Of a stretch of DNA of 64,000 nt, positions 8,421-16,592 are shown one piece after another. Source of the DNA: CAZUDO01 sp964618895 (lineage in GTDB: Bacteria > Desulfobacterota > Binatia > DP-6). Under the pieces are notes generated by a model that saw nothing but the letters and a program-made list of their open reading frames with translations, ran no database searches and had not been told where the DNA came from. Numbering within the stretch: the stretch's first letter is position 1; every line of letters begins with the position of its first letter. Made by a program: the position numbers and the translations under genes. The DNA is taken from NCBI GenBank assembly GCA_964618895.1, contig CAZUDO010000058.1, positions 1-64,000 of the forward strand, read 5' to 3'.

Positions 8421-8735
8421 ATGGTGAGAGTGACCGACGCACGACATGTCAGGGACTACGTCATCTGGGTCCGGTTCGCTGATGGGGTGGAAGGGGAGGT
8501 CGATCTGCGAGACGAACTCCATGGCGAGGTGTTCAAGCCACTCCGCAACAAGAGCCTCTTCCGGGCTGTTTCGGTGCACCCAGATTGGCACACCATTGCA
8601 TGGCCGAACGGAGCAGACTTCGCTCCTGAGTTTCTCCATGCTGCCGTCACCGCAGGGCTAACCAGACGCTCCAGCCGACCACGGCCGCGGAGCCGTTCAG
8701 GTCATTCGAGGACCGGGGCTGGCCGCGGCGGCTGA
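8421..8735 (+). CDS. DUF2442 protein with attC-encoded tail
   Basis: Residues 1 to about 78 match the small DUF2442 fold (DYVIWVRFADGVEGEVDLRDEL, then SVHPDWHTIAWPNGADFAPEFL). The last 26 residues, rich in Arg, Ser and Gly, are read through attC site 2, which begins at 8656. That tail is probably not part of the functional fold. It is the partner of the DUF4160 gene just upstream. The biochemical role is unknown. Confidence 0.8.
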   Translation: MVRVTDARHVRDYVIWVRFADGVEGEVDLRDELHGEVFKPLRNKSLFRAVSVHPDWHTIAWPNGADFAPEFLHAAVTAGLTRRSSRPRPRSRSGHSRTGAGRGG

Positions 8736-8753
8736 GCGCCAGGGCCGTTAGCG
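8656..8753 (+). repeat. attC site 2
   Basis: The left box GGCTAAC (8656-8662) is fully complementary to the cassette start at 8122-8128, and the right box is GTTAGCG (8747-8753). The arms (CGCTCCAGCCGACCACGGCC and GGCTGGCCGCGGCGGCTGAGCG) form an imperfect hairpin of about 98 bases. The crossover is between G8747 and T8748. It overlaps the 3' end of the DUF2442 gene. Confidence 0.85.
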
Positions 8754-8797
8754 AGCGGGAATCGGAGGACGACGTTGCGGCGAGAGGATGACGCACG

Positions 8798-9034
8798 GTG
8801 CCGACGATCCTCCGTGTAGGGGCCTACCGGTTCTTCTTCTATGCGAGCGACCGGGCGGAACCGGTGCACGTGCATGTTGAAGGCGGTGATGGGAGCGCGA
8901 AGTTCTGGCTGACACCCGTACGCCTGTGTGCCAGTCGCGGGTTGGCCCGGCATGAGCTATCCCATCTCCAACGCCTGGTGGTAGAGCATCGGGAACGACT
9001 TGTGGGGGCATGGCATGCGTACTTCAAGGGATGA
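8798..9034 (+). CDS. DUF4160 protein, second copy
   Basis: The 78-residue product (GTG start) is a divergent DUF4160 protein: YRFFFYASDRAEPVHVHVEGGDGSAKFWL, then LARHELSHLQRLVVEHRERLVGAWHAYF. The histidines are kept, but identity to the copy at 8159 is low, so this is a separate acquisition and not a recent duplication. It overlaps the following DUF2442 gene by 20 bases, suggesting coupled translation. Function is unknown. Confidence 0.78.
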   Translation: MPTILRVGAYRFFFYASDRAEPVHVHVEGGDGSAKFWLTPVRLCASRGLARHELSHLQRLVVEHRERLVGAWHAYFKG

Positions 9035-9386
9035 GAGTCCGGCTTCGTCGGCGATCCGGGCGCGGATCGCCGACGAAGCCGTCGTCATCGATCTGAGTGA
9101 CGGGCGAACAGTCACGGCACCGCTCGCCTGGTATCCTCGCTTGTTGCACGGGACAGCGCGCGAGCGCCGGCGCTGGCGACTGATCGGCAGTGGCGAGGGT
9201 ATCCACTGGCCCGACCTCGATGAGGATATCAGTGTCGAGGGTCTTCTCGCAGGTCGCCCATCGGCTGAGAGTCAGGCGTCTCTCAAGAAATGGCTGGATG
9301 GTCGCCGGCCGCGTGCTAACAAGCGGATGCAGCCCGCACGCGTCGCTTCCGGTGCTCCGAGCGCGCGCCGCCGGGCGCGCGGCTGA
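9015..9386 (+). CDS. DUF2442 protein, second copy, attC-encoded tail
   Basis: The 123-residue protein starts at ATG 9015, inside the previous gene. The DUF2442 core spans about residues 20-75 (EAVVIDLSDGRTVTAPLAWYPRLL, then GIHWPDLDEDISVEGLLAGR). The last 23 residues, beginning NKRMQPARVASG, are translated from attC site 3. An NKRMQP-type ending is a common mark of genes sitting in integron cassettes. The role is unknown, presumably paired with the DUF4160 protein. Confidence 0.78.
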   Translation: MRTSRDESPASSAIRARIADEAVVIDLSDGRTVTAPLAWYPRLLHGTARERRRWRLIGSGEGIHWPDLDEDISVEGLLAGRPSAESQASLKKWLDGRRPRANKRMQPARVASGAPSARRRARG

Positions 9387-9403
9387 TCCGCAGGCCGTTA
9401 GGC
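9314..9403 (+). repeat. attC site 3
   Basis: The left box TGCTAAC (9314-9320) and right box GTTAGGC (9397-9403) bound a 90-base site. Its arms AAGCGGATGCAGCCCGC and GCGCGGCTGATCCGCAGG are near the classic chromosomal-integron type. The crossover is between G9397 and T9398. The left box matches its own cassette start in 6 of 7 positions. Confidence 0.88.
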
Positions 9404-9443
9404 GCCGCGGGAAGAGTGGTGGCCGAGGATGAATCGGGGAGCG

Positions 9444-9669
9444 ATGAAGTCGAACCTGTACGTCGAGACTACGGTCGTGAGCGAGCTTGCCGCGCGTCCG
9501 AGCCGCGACACGATCGTAGCGGCGCATCAACGGATCACGCGTGACTGGTGGAGGTTGCGGCGAAAGCGCGTCGTCCTTGACTGCTCCCAGCTGGTTGTTC
9601 GGGAGGCCGGGGCCGGTGATCGCACCGCAGCGGACCGCCGGTTGGCACTGCTCAGACCGGTGTCACTTC
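9444..9669 (+). pseudogene. PIN-domain toxin, 3' truncated
   Basis: ATG 9444 opens a protein resembling PIN-domain toxins of cassette arrays (NLYVETTVVSELAARPSRDTIVAAHQ, then DCSQLVVREAGAGDRTAADRR). Similarity stops near 9669, and the frame runs on into unrelated sequence. The first acidic residue region is kept, but the C-terminal catalytic acids are lost. It is the start of a fourth cassette; no closing attC was found before nuoI, so the cassette was cut by a deletion. Confidence 0.6.
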
Positions 9670-9729
9670 TCGCCGCCCCGTCCGCCGTCGCCGCTGATCG
9701 CGAAGGCGACGGGAGCCGCGCGCGCACAG

Positions 9730-9876
9730 GTCGTCGGCTCCAAGTGCGAGCTGTTCGTCACGGACGTGGACGAATCGACCCGCTTCTACAAGGTCCTCGG
9801 CTTCTCGCACTCGAGTGGGCGCGGTGGTCACGTAATGGTTCCCCATGGCACCGTCGCGATCCGGCATGCTGATGGA
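9730..9876 (+). pseudogene. VOC/glyoxalase-like N-terminal fragment
   Basis: In one frame this stretch reads VVGSKCELFVTDVDESTRFYKVLGFSHSSG and then HVMVPHGTVAIRH, matching the first half of a vicinal-oxygen-chelate (glyoxalase/bleomycin-resistance) fold. No start codon fits the homology and the second half is missing. VOC genes are frequent in integron cassettes, so it may be the remains of another cassette joined to the PIN fragment and then to the following native gene. Confidence 0.5.
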
Positions 9877-10363
9877 AGGCGATCACCCACCCTGGGAGCG
9901 AACCGTGCAGCGGATCTTCATGACGCGGCCCTTCACATGGTTTGGCTTGCATGTCCTGGGCCGCATCGATCCGATCCTGATGCGGCTCAGCAAAGGGCGT
10001 GTCTTCAGCAGCAGGGCGCTCGGCCTGCTCTCGATCCTGCTGACGACCACCGGCGCCAAGTCGGGCCAGCCGCGGCGGGTTGTCCTGCTGAGCTTCGAGG
10101 ATGGCGACAACCTCTTCGTCATCGCCTCCCGTGGGGGCAATGCCCGCCATCCCGCCTGGTATCACAACCTGAAGTCCAATCCGTGCGCGACCGTGGTGTG
10201 GCGGGGTCGCGAAGAGACACGCATCGCCCACGAAGCGGCGTCACCGGAACGCGAGCGCCTGTGGCAGCGAGCCATGAGCATCTACCCGACCTTCGACAGG
10301 TACCAGGACCGCACGGGCGGGCGGCGGATTCCCGTGATGGTGCTGGTACCCAGCGGCCGGTGA
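9872..10363 (+). CDS. Deazaflavin-dependent nitroreductase family (DUF385) protein
   Basis: The product is about 163 residues. It carries the split-barrel pattern of F420/deazaflavin-dependent nitroreductases: LLTTTGAKSGQPRRVVLLSFEDGDNLFVIASRGGNARHPAWYHNLKSNP, then a strand containing VVWRGREE. Relatives (mycobacterial Ddn) reduce nitroaromatics or quinones with F420H2. Whether this organism makes F420 is not shown here. The start is uncertain; ATG 9872, 9866 or 9845 are possible and no strong ribosome site decides. It converges on nuoI with a 39-base gap. Confidence 0.75.
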   Translation: MEGDHPPWERTVQRIFMTRPFTWFGLHVLGRIDPILMRLSKGRVFSSRALGLLSILLTTTGAKSGQPRRVVLLSFEDGDNLFVIASRGGNARHPAWYHNLKSNPCATVVWRGREETRIAHEAASPERERLWQRAMSIYPTFDRYQDRTGGRRIPVMVLVPSGR

Positions 10364-10402
10364 GAAGAGTGTCGCCCGCGACGGCGGCGGCGACCGGCCC
10401 GC

Positions 10403-10960
10403 CTACGCCTCGCCGTCGTCCGCGTTCGCGGTGGCGAACTCGCCGATGTAGCGCATGCCGCGCTCCAGAATGGGCAGGATCTCGGGATCCGTCTCGCCCG
10501 CCTTCTTCGGCTTGTACGCCAGCACCGGCCCCTTGACGAACTTCCGGAGCAGGCTCTCGAGCGAGTAGTCCGCACCCTCGAACTCCGGCGTGTGGTGGAT
10601 GGCGCCGGTGGGACACGGCTCGCTGCAGAGGCCGCAGTACATGCACTTGGCCATGTCGATGTCGAAGCGGGTCATGACCAGGCCGCCGGCGTCCTTGTCC
10701 TTCTTGGCGTCGATCACGATGCAGTCGATCGGGCAGGCGCGCTCGCAGGCGAGGCACGCGGTGCAGATCTCGAGATCGACCTCCAGCATGCCGCGGTAGC
10801 GGAACGGCAGCATGTCCTGCACGCGCACGCCGTCGGGCAGCCGATCGGGGTACTGCACGGTGTACGGCTTCCGCAGCAGGTGCGAGAACGTGATCGCCAT
10901 GCCGTCCCCGATGGTGAGGGCGGTGTCCTTGATGTTCTTCAGATACGCGCCGAGTCCCAT
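10403..10960 (-). CDS. nuoI: NADH-quinone oxidoreductase subunit I
   Basis: The 185-residue protein has two ferredoxin-type motifs (CTACLACERACP and CMYCGLCSEPCP) that hold clusters N6a and N6b in the peripheral arm of complex I. It is the last gene of the cluster nuoABCDHI. There is no nuoI in the second cluster of this window, so this copy may have to serve both assemblies. Spacing to nuoH is 5 bases. Confidence 0.95.
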   Translation of the reverse strand: MGLGAYLKNIKDTALTIGDGMAITFSHLLRKPYTVQYPDRLPDGVRVQDMLPFRYRGMLEVDLEICTACLACERACPIDCIVIDAKKDKDAGGLVMTRFDIDMAKCMYCGLCSEPCPTGAIHHTPEFEGADYSLESLLRKFVKGPVLAYKPKKAGETDPEILPILERGMRYIGEFATANADDGEA

Positions 10961-10965
10961 CGCAC

Positions 10966-12186
10966 TCACCTCGGAACGGGGGCGGTCGCGAGCGGGTTGA
11001 AGGACAGCTCGTCCCGCCGGAGGCCGGCCCGGCGGATGTGGTAGGCCACCCGCGACGCGAACAGGCCGAGGAGCGCCACCGCCACCAGACAGAGGAGCGC
11101 GCGTACCAGCGGCGCGCCGTGCGGGAAGACGACCATCCACACGGCGGTGCCGAGCAGGTTCACCATGGAGACGGGCACCAGGTATTTCCAGCACATCATC
11201 ATCATCTGGTCGACGCGGATGCGCGGCAGCGTCCAGCGCAGCCACACCGCCACGAATACCCAGAAGTACGACTTCAAGAAGAAGGTCGCGAACTGCAGCG
11301 GGATGCGGAGGAACGGCTGGCCCTCGAGCGTCCACGGGATCTGCCAGCCGCCCAGGAAGAGGGTGGTGACGATCGCGCCGATGACGTACAGGTTGCCCCA
11401 CTCGGCCATGAAGAAGAGGAGGTTCCGGAGCCCCGAGTACTCGGTGGCGAAGCCCATGACCAGCTCGGACTCGGCCTCCGGCAGGTCGAACGGCGTGCGG
11501 TTGCCTTCCGCCAGCGCGGCCACGAAGAACACGAAGAAGGCGAGGAACGTGAACGGGTTGTCGAACAGCTTCCACGTCCACGGCGCCCACCCCTGCTCGG
11601 CGATGATGGTCTGCATGCTGAGCGCGCCGGTGAGCAGGACGACCGAGAAGATCGAGAGGGCGGCCGGGATCTCGTAGCTCACGATCTGCGCCGCCGAGCG
11701 GATGCCGCCCAGCAGCGACCACTTGTTGTTGGACGCCCAGCCCGCCATCAGGATGCCCACCACCACCAGCGCGGTGACGGCGGTGACGTACAGGATGCCG
11801 ACGTTCAGGTCGGCGATGATGAGCGGGCCGCCGAACGGGATGGCGACGAACGACGCCACGAAGCCAACCATGACGACGTAGGGCGCGAACTTGAACAGCG
11901 GAGCGTCGGCCGCCGACGGGACCACGTCTTCCTTGAGCACGCTCTTGATGCCGTCGGCGAGCCACTGCAGGAACCCGGCGGGGCCGGTGCGGTTCGGCCC
12001 GATGCGGCTCTGGATGCGGCCGGCGATGCGGCGCTCCACCCAGGTGGTGATGCCGGCGATGGGCAGGATGAAGCCGAACACCACGATGCCCCCGAAGAGG
12101 AACATGGCAGTCAGGTAGTGCACCCACGCCGGCACGGCAGCCGGCGCGATGCCCTGCGCGATCAGCGAGTCGACGAGTTCCTGCAT
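10966..12186 (-). CDS. nuoH: NADH-quinone oxidoreductase subunit H (copy 1)
   Basis: The 406-residue multi-pass protein has typical NuoH signatures. These are WVERRIAGRIQSRIGPNRTGPAG near the N-terminus, GWASNNKWSLLGGIRSAAQIVSYE in the middle, and EGNRTPFDLPEAESELVMGFATEYSG. NuoH forms the quinone-chamber entrance and links the peripheral and membrane arms. It is paralogous to the copy at 52892-53992. Start at ATG 12186, 5 bases after nuoD. Confidence 0.95.
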   Translation of the reverse strand: MQELVDSLIAQGIAPAAVPAWVHYLTAMFLFGGIVVFGFILPIAGITTWVERRIAGRIQSRIGPNRTGPAGFLQWLADGIKSVLKEDVVPSAADAPLFKFAPYVVMVGFVASFVAIPFGGPLIIADLNVGILYVTAVTALVVVGILMAGWASNNKWSLLGGIRSAAQIVSYEIPAALSIFSVVLLTGALSMQTIIAEQGWAPWTWKLFDNPFTFLAFFVFFVAALAEGNRTPFDLPEAESELVMGFATEYSGLRNLLFFMAEWGNLYVIGAIVTTLFLGGWQIPWTLEGQPFLRIPLQFATFFLKSYFWVFVAVWLRWTLPRIRVDQMMMMCWKYLVPVSMVNLLGTAVWMVVFPHGAPLVRALLCLVAVALLGLFASRVAYHIRRAGLRRDELSFNPLATAPVPR

Positions 12187-12191
12187 GGCGG

Positions 12192-13352
12192 TTAGCGATC
12201 GATCTCCGGCGCCACCAGGTCGAAGCTGGCGATCACGGCGATGAGATCGGCGATCATCAGGTTGCGGCTCACCTTCGGAATCATGCTGATGGCGGAGAAC
12301 GAGCCGGTGCGGATCTTGACCCGGTACGGGAACGCGGTGCCGTCGCTGACCGCGTACCAGCCCATGTCGCCGCGCGCGCTCTCGACGCGCACGTAGGCGT
12401 CCCCGGCCGGCGGCTTGAAATTGCGCGGTACCTTGGCCATCACCGGCCCGGGCGGGAGCTGCTGCAGGCACTGGCGGATGATGCGGCAGCTCTGCTTGAT
12501 CTCGTCCATACGGACGATGTAGCGGTCGAAGCAGTCACCGAGCGTGCCCATCTCGCCGCGGCCGACGGGGATCTCGAAGTCGAGCTCGGGGTAGATGGAA
12601 TACGGCTCGTCCCGGCGCACGTCGTACTTGACGCCCGAGCCGCGCAGGTTCGGCCCCACCAGGTTGTAGTCGATGGCTTCGGCGGCCGTAATGGGCGCCA
12701 CGTTGGCGATCCGCTCGACGTAGATCTTGTTGTACGAGATGAGATCGTTGAACTCGTCGATCAGCGGCTCGTAGCGGTTGACGTAGGCGAGCGCCTTCTC
12801 GCACCAGCCGGCCGGCAGGTCCCAGGCCACGCCGCCGATACGCATGTAGTTGAAGGTGAGGCGCGCGCCGCACACCTCTTCCAGCAGGTCGTTGATGTAC
12901 TCGCGCTCGCGGATGGCGTGCGTGAACGGGGTGCTGGCCCCGATGTCCATCGCCATCGCCCCCACGCCCAGCTGGTGGCTCTGGATGCGATTGAACTCGG
13001 TCGCGATGACGCGGCAGTACTCACCGCGCTTCGGGACCTCGATGCCGGCGAGCTTCTCGGCCGCCATCGCCCAGCCCTGGTTGCAGGGCATGGCGGCGAC
13101 GTAGTCGACCCGGTCGGTGTACGGCATGAAGCCGTGGTAGCCGACCTTCTCCGCGATCTTCTCGATGGAGCGGTGCAGGAAGCCGATGTCGGGGATGGCT
13201 TCCTTCATCACCTCGCCGTCGGCACGCACCACGAAGCGCAGCACGCCGTGGGTTGAGGGATGCTGCGGCCCCATGCTCAGGGTCATGTCCTCGGTGGCGA
13301 GGCCGCCGTTTACCTCGCGCTGGATTTCGACCTCGAACCCCGAGAGACTCAT
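12192..13352 (-). CDS. nuoD: NADH-quinone oxidoreductase subunit D (copy 1)
   Basis: The 386-residue 49-kDa-type subunit carries [21 protein letters not shown] and the [10 protein letters not shown] motif, whose His lies near the quinone site. It ends in the conserved [10 protein letters not shown] tail. It forms the quinone-reduction site with NuoB. ATG 13352 overlaps the nuoC stop (ATGA). A second NuoD is encoded at 54487-55707. Confidence 0.95.
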   Translation of the reverse strand: MSLSGFEVEIQREVNGGLATEDMTLSMGPQHPSTHGVLRFVVRADGEVMKEAIPDIGFLHRSIEKIAEKVGYHGFMPYTDRVDYVAAMPCNQGWAMAAEKLAGIEVPKRGEYCRVIATEFNRIQSHQLGVGAMAMDIGASTPFTHAIREREYINDLLEEVCGARLTFNYMRIGGVAWDLPAGWCEKALAYVNRYEPLIDEFNDLISYNKIYVERIANVAPITAAEAIDYNLVGPNLRGSGVKYDVRRDEPYSIYPELDFEIPVGRGEMGTLGDCFDRYIVRMDEIKQSCRIIRQCLQQLPPGPVMAKVPRNFKPPAGDAYVRVESARGDMGWYAVSDGTAFPYRVKIRTGSFSAISMIPKVSRNLMIADLIAVIASFDLVAPEIDR

Positions 13353-13855
13353 TTCAGCAGGCTTTCCCGCGACGTGGAGATGCCGTGGTATTCTTCTGGC
13401 TCGACGAAGTCCTTGCGCAGGGGGTGCCCCGGCCAGTCCTCCGGCATGAGCAGGCGGCGGAGATCCGGGTGGCCGTCGAAGGTGACGCCGAGGAGATCGT
13501 AGACCTCGCGCTCCTGCCAGTCGGCGTGGCTCCACACGCCGGCCAGCGTCGCCACCACCGGGTTGTCGCGCGGTGCCGCGACCTTCAGCACGAAGCGGTG
13601 GCGGTGGCGGTACGAGTAGAGGTGGTAGACGATCTCGATCACCTCGCGCTTGGGATAGTCGACGCCGGAGAGGTTGGACAGGCAGTCGAAGGCGATCTCC
13701 GGCTCATCACGCAGGAACTGGCCGACCTCGGCGATGGCCGCCGGCGTCACCGTCGCCCCCGTGTTGTCGGGACGCGTCCCGAAGGTCTCCCCGACGGCGT
13801 CGCCGAAGCGGGTCTTCAGCTTGCCGTAGATTGCTGGCGCGTCGAGGGCCGACAT
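13349..13855 (-). CDS. nuoC: NADH-quinone oxidoreductase subunit C (copy 1)
   Basis: The 168-residue 30-kDa subunit shows the family core: [26 protein letters not shown] and the signature [27 protein letters not shown], followed by GHPLRKDF. It stacks on NuoD in the peripheral arm and binds no cofactor. It overlaps nuoD by 4 bases and follows nuoB after 7 bases. Confidence 0.95.
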   Translation of the reverse strand: MSALDAPAIYGKLKTRFGDAVGETFGTRPDNTGATVTPAAIAEVGQFLRDEPEIAFDCLSNLSGVDYPKREVIEIVYHLYSYRHRHRFVLKVAAPRDNPVVATLAGVWSHADWQEREVYDLLGVTFDGHPDLRRLLMPEDWPGHPLRKDFVEPEEYHGISTSRESLLK

Positions 13856-13862
13856 GCCGTGG

Positions 13863-14366
13863 CTACGCCGCTCCCACCTCGGACGGGTCCCGCCGCACCA
13901 GCCAGCGCTCCTGCTGGATCTTCTCCTGCAGCTTGATCAGCCCCTCGGTCAGGGCCTCGGGGCGCGGCGGGCAGCCGGGCACGTACACGTCGACCGGGAT
14001 GATCTTGTCGACGCCGTCGCATACCGAGTACGCCAGCTGGAAGAGGCCGCCGCAGTTGGCGCAGCTGCCCATCGACACGACGTACTTCGGGTCCGGCATC
14101 TGGTCGTAGAGGATCTTGGTACGCAGCGCCATCTTGAGCGTCAGCGTGCCCGACACGATGATCAGGTCCGACACCCGCGGCGTGGCGCGCGGCGCCATGC
14201 CGAAGCGATCGAGGTCGGAACGGGGGCCGCCGGTCTGCATCATCTCGATGGCGCAGCAGGCGAGCCCGAACATCATGTACCAAACGGACGACTTGCGGGT
14301 CCAGTTGAGGAAGTCGTCGATGGTGGTGGTGAGCGCCATCTCGGGCGCGGAGTTGATGAGTGACAT
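13863..14366 (-). CDS. nuoB: NADH-quinone oxidoreductase subunit B
   Basis: The 167-residue PSST-type subunit holds terminal cluster N2: CC in [10 protein letters not shown], the Cys in GSCANCGG, and the last in VPGCPPRPE. All four expected cysteines are visible. This is the only nuoB in the window. The second nuo cluster goes straight from nuoA to nuoC, so this copy must supply any complex built there unless another lies elsewhere. Confidence 0.95.
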   Translation of the reverse strand: MSLINSAPEMALTTTIDDFLNWTRKSSVWYMMFGLACCAIEMMQTGGPRSDLDRFGMAPRATPRVSDLIIVSGTLTLKMALRTKILYDQMPDPKYVVSMGSCANCGGLFQLAYSVCDGVDKIIPVDVYVPGCPPRPEALTEGLIKLQEKIQQERWLVRRDPSEVGAA

Positions 14367-14378
14367 GCGCGGACTCTC

Positions 14379-14804
14379 CTACGCCGCCTTGCGCGTTTCG
14401 GGGGCCGCGCGCGGCCGCTCGACGGGCAGGCGCTTCAGCCACTCGAGGTCTCCCTTGACCCACACGTACACCAGCCCGAGCGCCAGGATGCCGATGAAGA
14501 GGAACATCTCCACCAGCGCCAGCGCGCCCTGCCCCCGGGCCACGAAGTCGCGGAACACGGTGACCACCGGGTAGATGAACGCCAGCTCGACGTCGAAGAT
14601 CACGAACACGAGCGCGATCAGGTAGAAGCGGATGTTGAAGTTGATCCAGGCGGGGCCGCTGGGCGGTTCGCCGCACTCGTAGGTGGTAAGCTTGGCCGGA
14701 TGCGGGTTGTGCGGGCGGAGCAGCAATCCCAGGCCGAACATGATCCCGCACAGGAGGAAGGCGAGCGCAAAAAAGACCAGGACGTTGGCGAACTGGAAGT
14801 GCAT
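14379..14804 (-). CDS. nuoA: NADH-quinone oxidoreductase subunit A (copy 1)
   Basis: The 141-residue protein has three transmembrane segments. The conserved loop TTYECGEPPSGPAWINFNIRFYLIALVFVIFDVELAF contains the Cys used to track complex I active/deactive states in mitochondria. It is the first gene of nuoABCDHI. A promoter-like pair lies just upstream (14817-14845). Confidence 0.95.
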   Translation of the reverse strand: MHFQFANVLVFFALAFLLCGIMFGLGLLLRPHNPHPAKLTTYECGEPPSGPAWINFNIRFYLIALVFVIFDVELAFIYPVVTVFRDFVARGQGALALVEMFLFIGILALGLVYVWVKGDLEWLKRLPVERPRAAPETRKAA

Positions 14805-14816
14805 TGGGCGGGCGTC

Positions 14817-14845
14817 AAGCTAACAGGCGGGGGGGGCGACGGCAA
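14817..14845 (-). promoter_or_regulatory. Promoter of nuoABCDHI
   Basis: On the minus strand TTGCCG (14840-14845), a 17-bp spacer and TAGCTT (14817-14822) lie 12 bases before the nuoA ATG. The hexamers match the other promoters of the window in style. Confidence 0.45.
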
Positions 14846-14903
14846 CCGGAAGCGGGCGCCGGCGTGGACATCGGCCGGCCCGTGCGCTAGGCGCCTGCGC
14901 GAC

Positions 14904-16493
14904 GTGAAGACGAAGCCCTGGGACGCGCGGCTCGCGCACGCGCTCGTCCGGCCGCTCGCGCGCACCCCCGTCCACCCGAACGCCGTGACCAGCGTGGGCC
15001 TCGGGGTGGGCCTCGCCGCGGCGGCCTGCTACGCCGCCGGCGGGCGCATGGCCGACGCCGGGGCCGCGCTCTACCTCGCCTCGGCGGTGCTCGATCACGC
15101 CGACGGCGAGCTGGCGCGGCTGACGGGCAAGGCGTCGGCCTTCGGCCACAAGTTCGACCGCGCCGCCGACCTGGCCGTCAAGCTGTCCCTGTTCACCGCC
15201 ATGGGGTTCGGGCTGCGCAGCGGACGCCTGGGCGCCTTCGCCGTCGTTGCCGGCGCGGTGGCGGGTGCGGCCCTGCTCGCCATCTTCAGCATGCGGAGCG
15301 CGCTCGCGCGCCGTCGCGGGCCAGCGGCGTTCGAGCAGGCCGCGTGGGGCGGATTCGAGATCGAGGATATCCTGTATGTGATCGCCCCCTGCACCTGGCT
15401 CGGCTGGCTCGAGCCGTTCGTCGTGGCCACCGCCATCGGCGCCCCGACCTTCGCCCTGTGGGTGGCCGTGCAGCTCTACCGTGCCCGCGGTGGCGCGCCG
15501 CGCGTCCCCCGGCTCACGGCCCTCGCCTACCCCGGGCTGGTGGTGGGCGTGGCGCTGTTCAGCGGACTGGTGGCGTATCACGGCGCACGCGACGTCGCGG
15601 CGGCGGTGGCGGTCGCGGGGTGGGGCCTGCTCGGTGTGGCGGCCTTCCACGTCATCCCCCTGATAGCGGACGCCGCCGGCTGGTCCGGTCTCCTGCCGCG
15701 CGCCCTGCGCCCCGGGTTCGGCACGATCGTGTTCGGGCGCTGGCTCGGCGAGTCGGTGAACACGCTCCTGCCCGCGCTGCAGATCGGTGGCAACGTCGTG
15801 AAGGCGCGCTTCCTCGCGCGCCACGGCGTGCCCGCCGCCGTCGCCGGGGCGAGCGTGGTGGTCGACGTCACGCTGCTGGTCGGCTCGATGGTGGTGTTCG
15901 CGCTGGTCGGCCTCGGGCTCCTGGCGGTCCGCCTCGACGCCGCGTCGCTCGCGCTCCCCGCGGCACTCGGCGTCGCGATCATGGCCGCGCTGGTCGGCGG
16001 CTTCTGGCTGCTGCAGCACCGGGGGCTGTTCGCCACGCTCGCCGGCACACTGCGCCGCATGACCCGCGGCCCGGCGTGGGCCGGACTGGTGGCGGATGCC
16101 GGGGGGCTCGATGCCGCTATCGTCCGCCTGTACCAGAGACGCAGCGCGATCGTCGCCGCCGGCACGTGGCATCTGTTCAGCTGGGTGCTGGGCGCCGGCG
16201 AGGTGTGGCTCGCGCTCCGGCTACTCGGTCATCCGGTGGACGTGCTGACGGCAGTGCTCCTCGAGAGCCTCGGGCAAGCGGTGCGCGCGGCCGCGTTCGC
16301 CGTACCCGGCGCCCTCGGCGTGCAGGAAGGTGCGTTCGTCGTGCTTGGGAGCGCGCTCGCTCTGCCGGCGGACGCCGCCCTCGCGCTCTCGCTCACCAAG
16401 CGGGTGCGCGAGCTGCTCCTCGGCGTGCCCGGCCTCCTGGCCTGGCAGCTTTCGGTGGCCGCGACGCGATGGCACACCGTCCCGCGACCATGA
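14904..16493 (+). CDS. Fusion: CDP-alcohol phosphatidyltransferase + LPG-synthase/HpnL-like membrane domain
   Basis: The 529-residue protein joins two membrane domains. Residues about 10-200 carry the complete CDP-alcohol phosphotransferase motif (D-HA-DG-EL-AR, eight residues, G, three, D, three, D). That domain transfers a phosphoalcohol from a CDP carrier. Residues about 230-525 form a multi-helix domain like the lysyl-phosphatidylglycerol-synthase/HpnL group (GRWLGESVNTLLPALQIGGNVVKARFLARHG, PGALGVQEGAFV), flippase-like or lipid-synthesis partners. GTG 14904 is chosen because the homology starts there; it lies 99 bases from divergent nuoA. The substrate is unknown; making and moving one unusual lipid headgroup is a reasonable inference. 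Confidence 0.75.
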   Translation: MKTKPWDARLAHALVRPLARTPVHPNAVTSVGLGVGLAAAACYAAGGRMADAGAALYLASAVLDHADGELARLTGKASAFGHKFDRAADLAVKLSLFTAMGFGLRSGRLGAFAVVAGAVAGAALLAIFSMRSALARRRGPAAFEQAAWGGFEIEDILYVIAPCTWLGWLEPFVVATAIGAPTFALWVAVQLYRARGGAPRVPRLTALAYPGLVVGVALFSGLVAYHGARDVAAAVAVAGWGLLGVAAFHVIPLIADAAGWSGLLPRALRPGFGTIVFGRWLGESVNTLLPALQIGGNVVKARFLARHGVPAAVAGASVVVDVTLLVGSMVVFALVGLGLLAVRLDAASLALPAALGVAIMAALVGGFWLLQHRGLFATLAGTLRRMTRGPAWAGLVADAGGLDAAIVRLYQRRSAIVAAGTWHLFSWVLGAGEVWLALRLLGHPVDVLTAVLLESLGQAVRAAAFAVPGALGVQEGAFVVLGSALALPADAALALSLTKRVRELLLGVPGLLAWQLSVAATRWHTVPRP

Positions 16494-16522
16494 ACTTCTC
16501 GTGAGCGTTCCCCCAAAAGCGC

Positions 16523-16555
16523 GGGGCCCCGGGCAGCATCGCTGCCCGGGGCCCC
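16523..16555. terminator. Strong GC hairpin terminator
   Basis: A perfect 15-bp stem (16523-16537 with 16541-16555) closes a 3-base loop. On the minus strand it is followed by a short T-run (GCGCTTTT), so it mainly ends the gene at 16593-17576, and perhaps also the plus-strand gene ending at 16493. Confidence 0.8.
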
Positions 16556-16592
16556 GGCTCGCTCCCGTTTGGGGTGGGTGCCTACCCCCGCC

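Larger units (their letters stand above)
6427..9403 (+). mobile_element. Integron cassette array without integrase (CALIN)
   Basis: Three attC sites in the same orientation (8068-8128, 8656-8753, 9314-9403) delimit three complete cassettes and the start of a fourth. For each cassette the first bases after the crossover point are complementary to the left box of its own attC: 11/11 for the first, 7/7 for the second, 6/7 for the third. Cassette contents are an arylsulfatase, then two DUF4160/DUF2442 pairs. The array sits between the MocR gene and nuoI, and no integrase is in the window. Confidence 0.85.
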
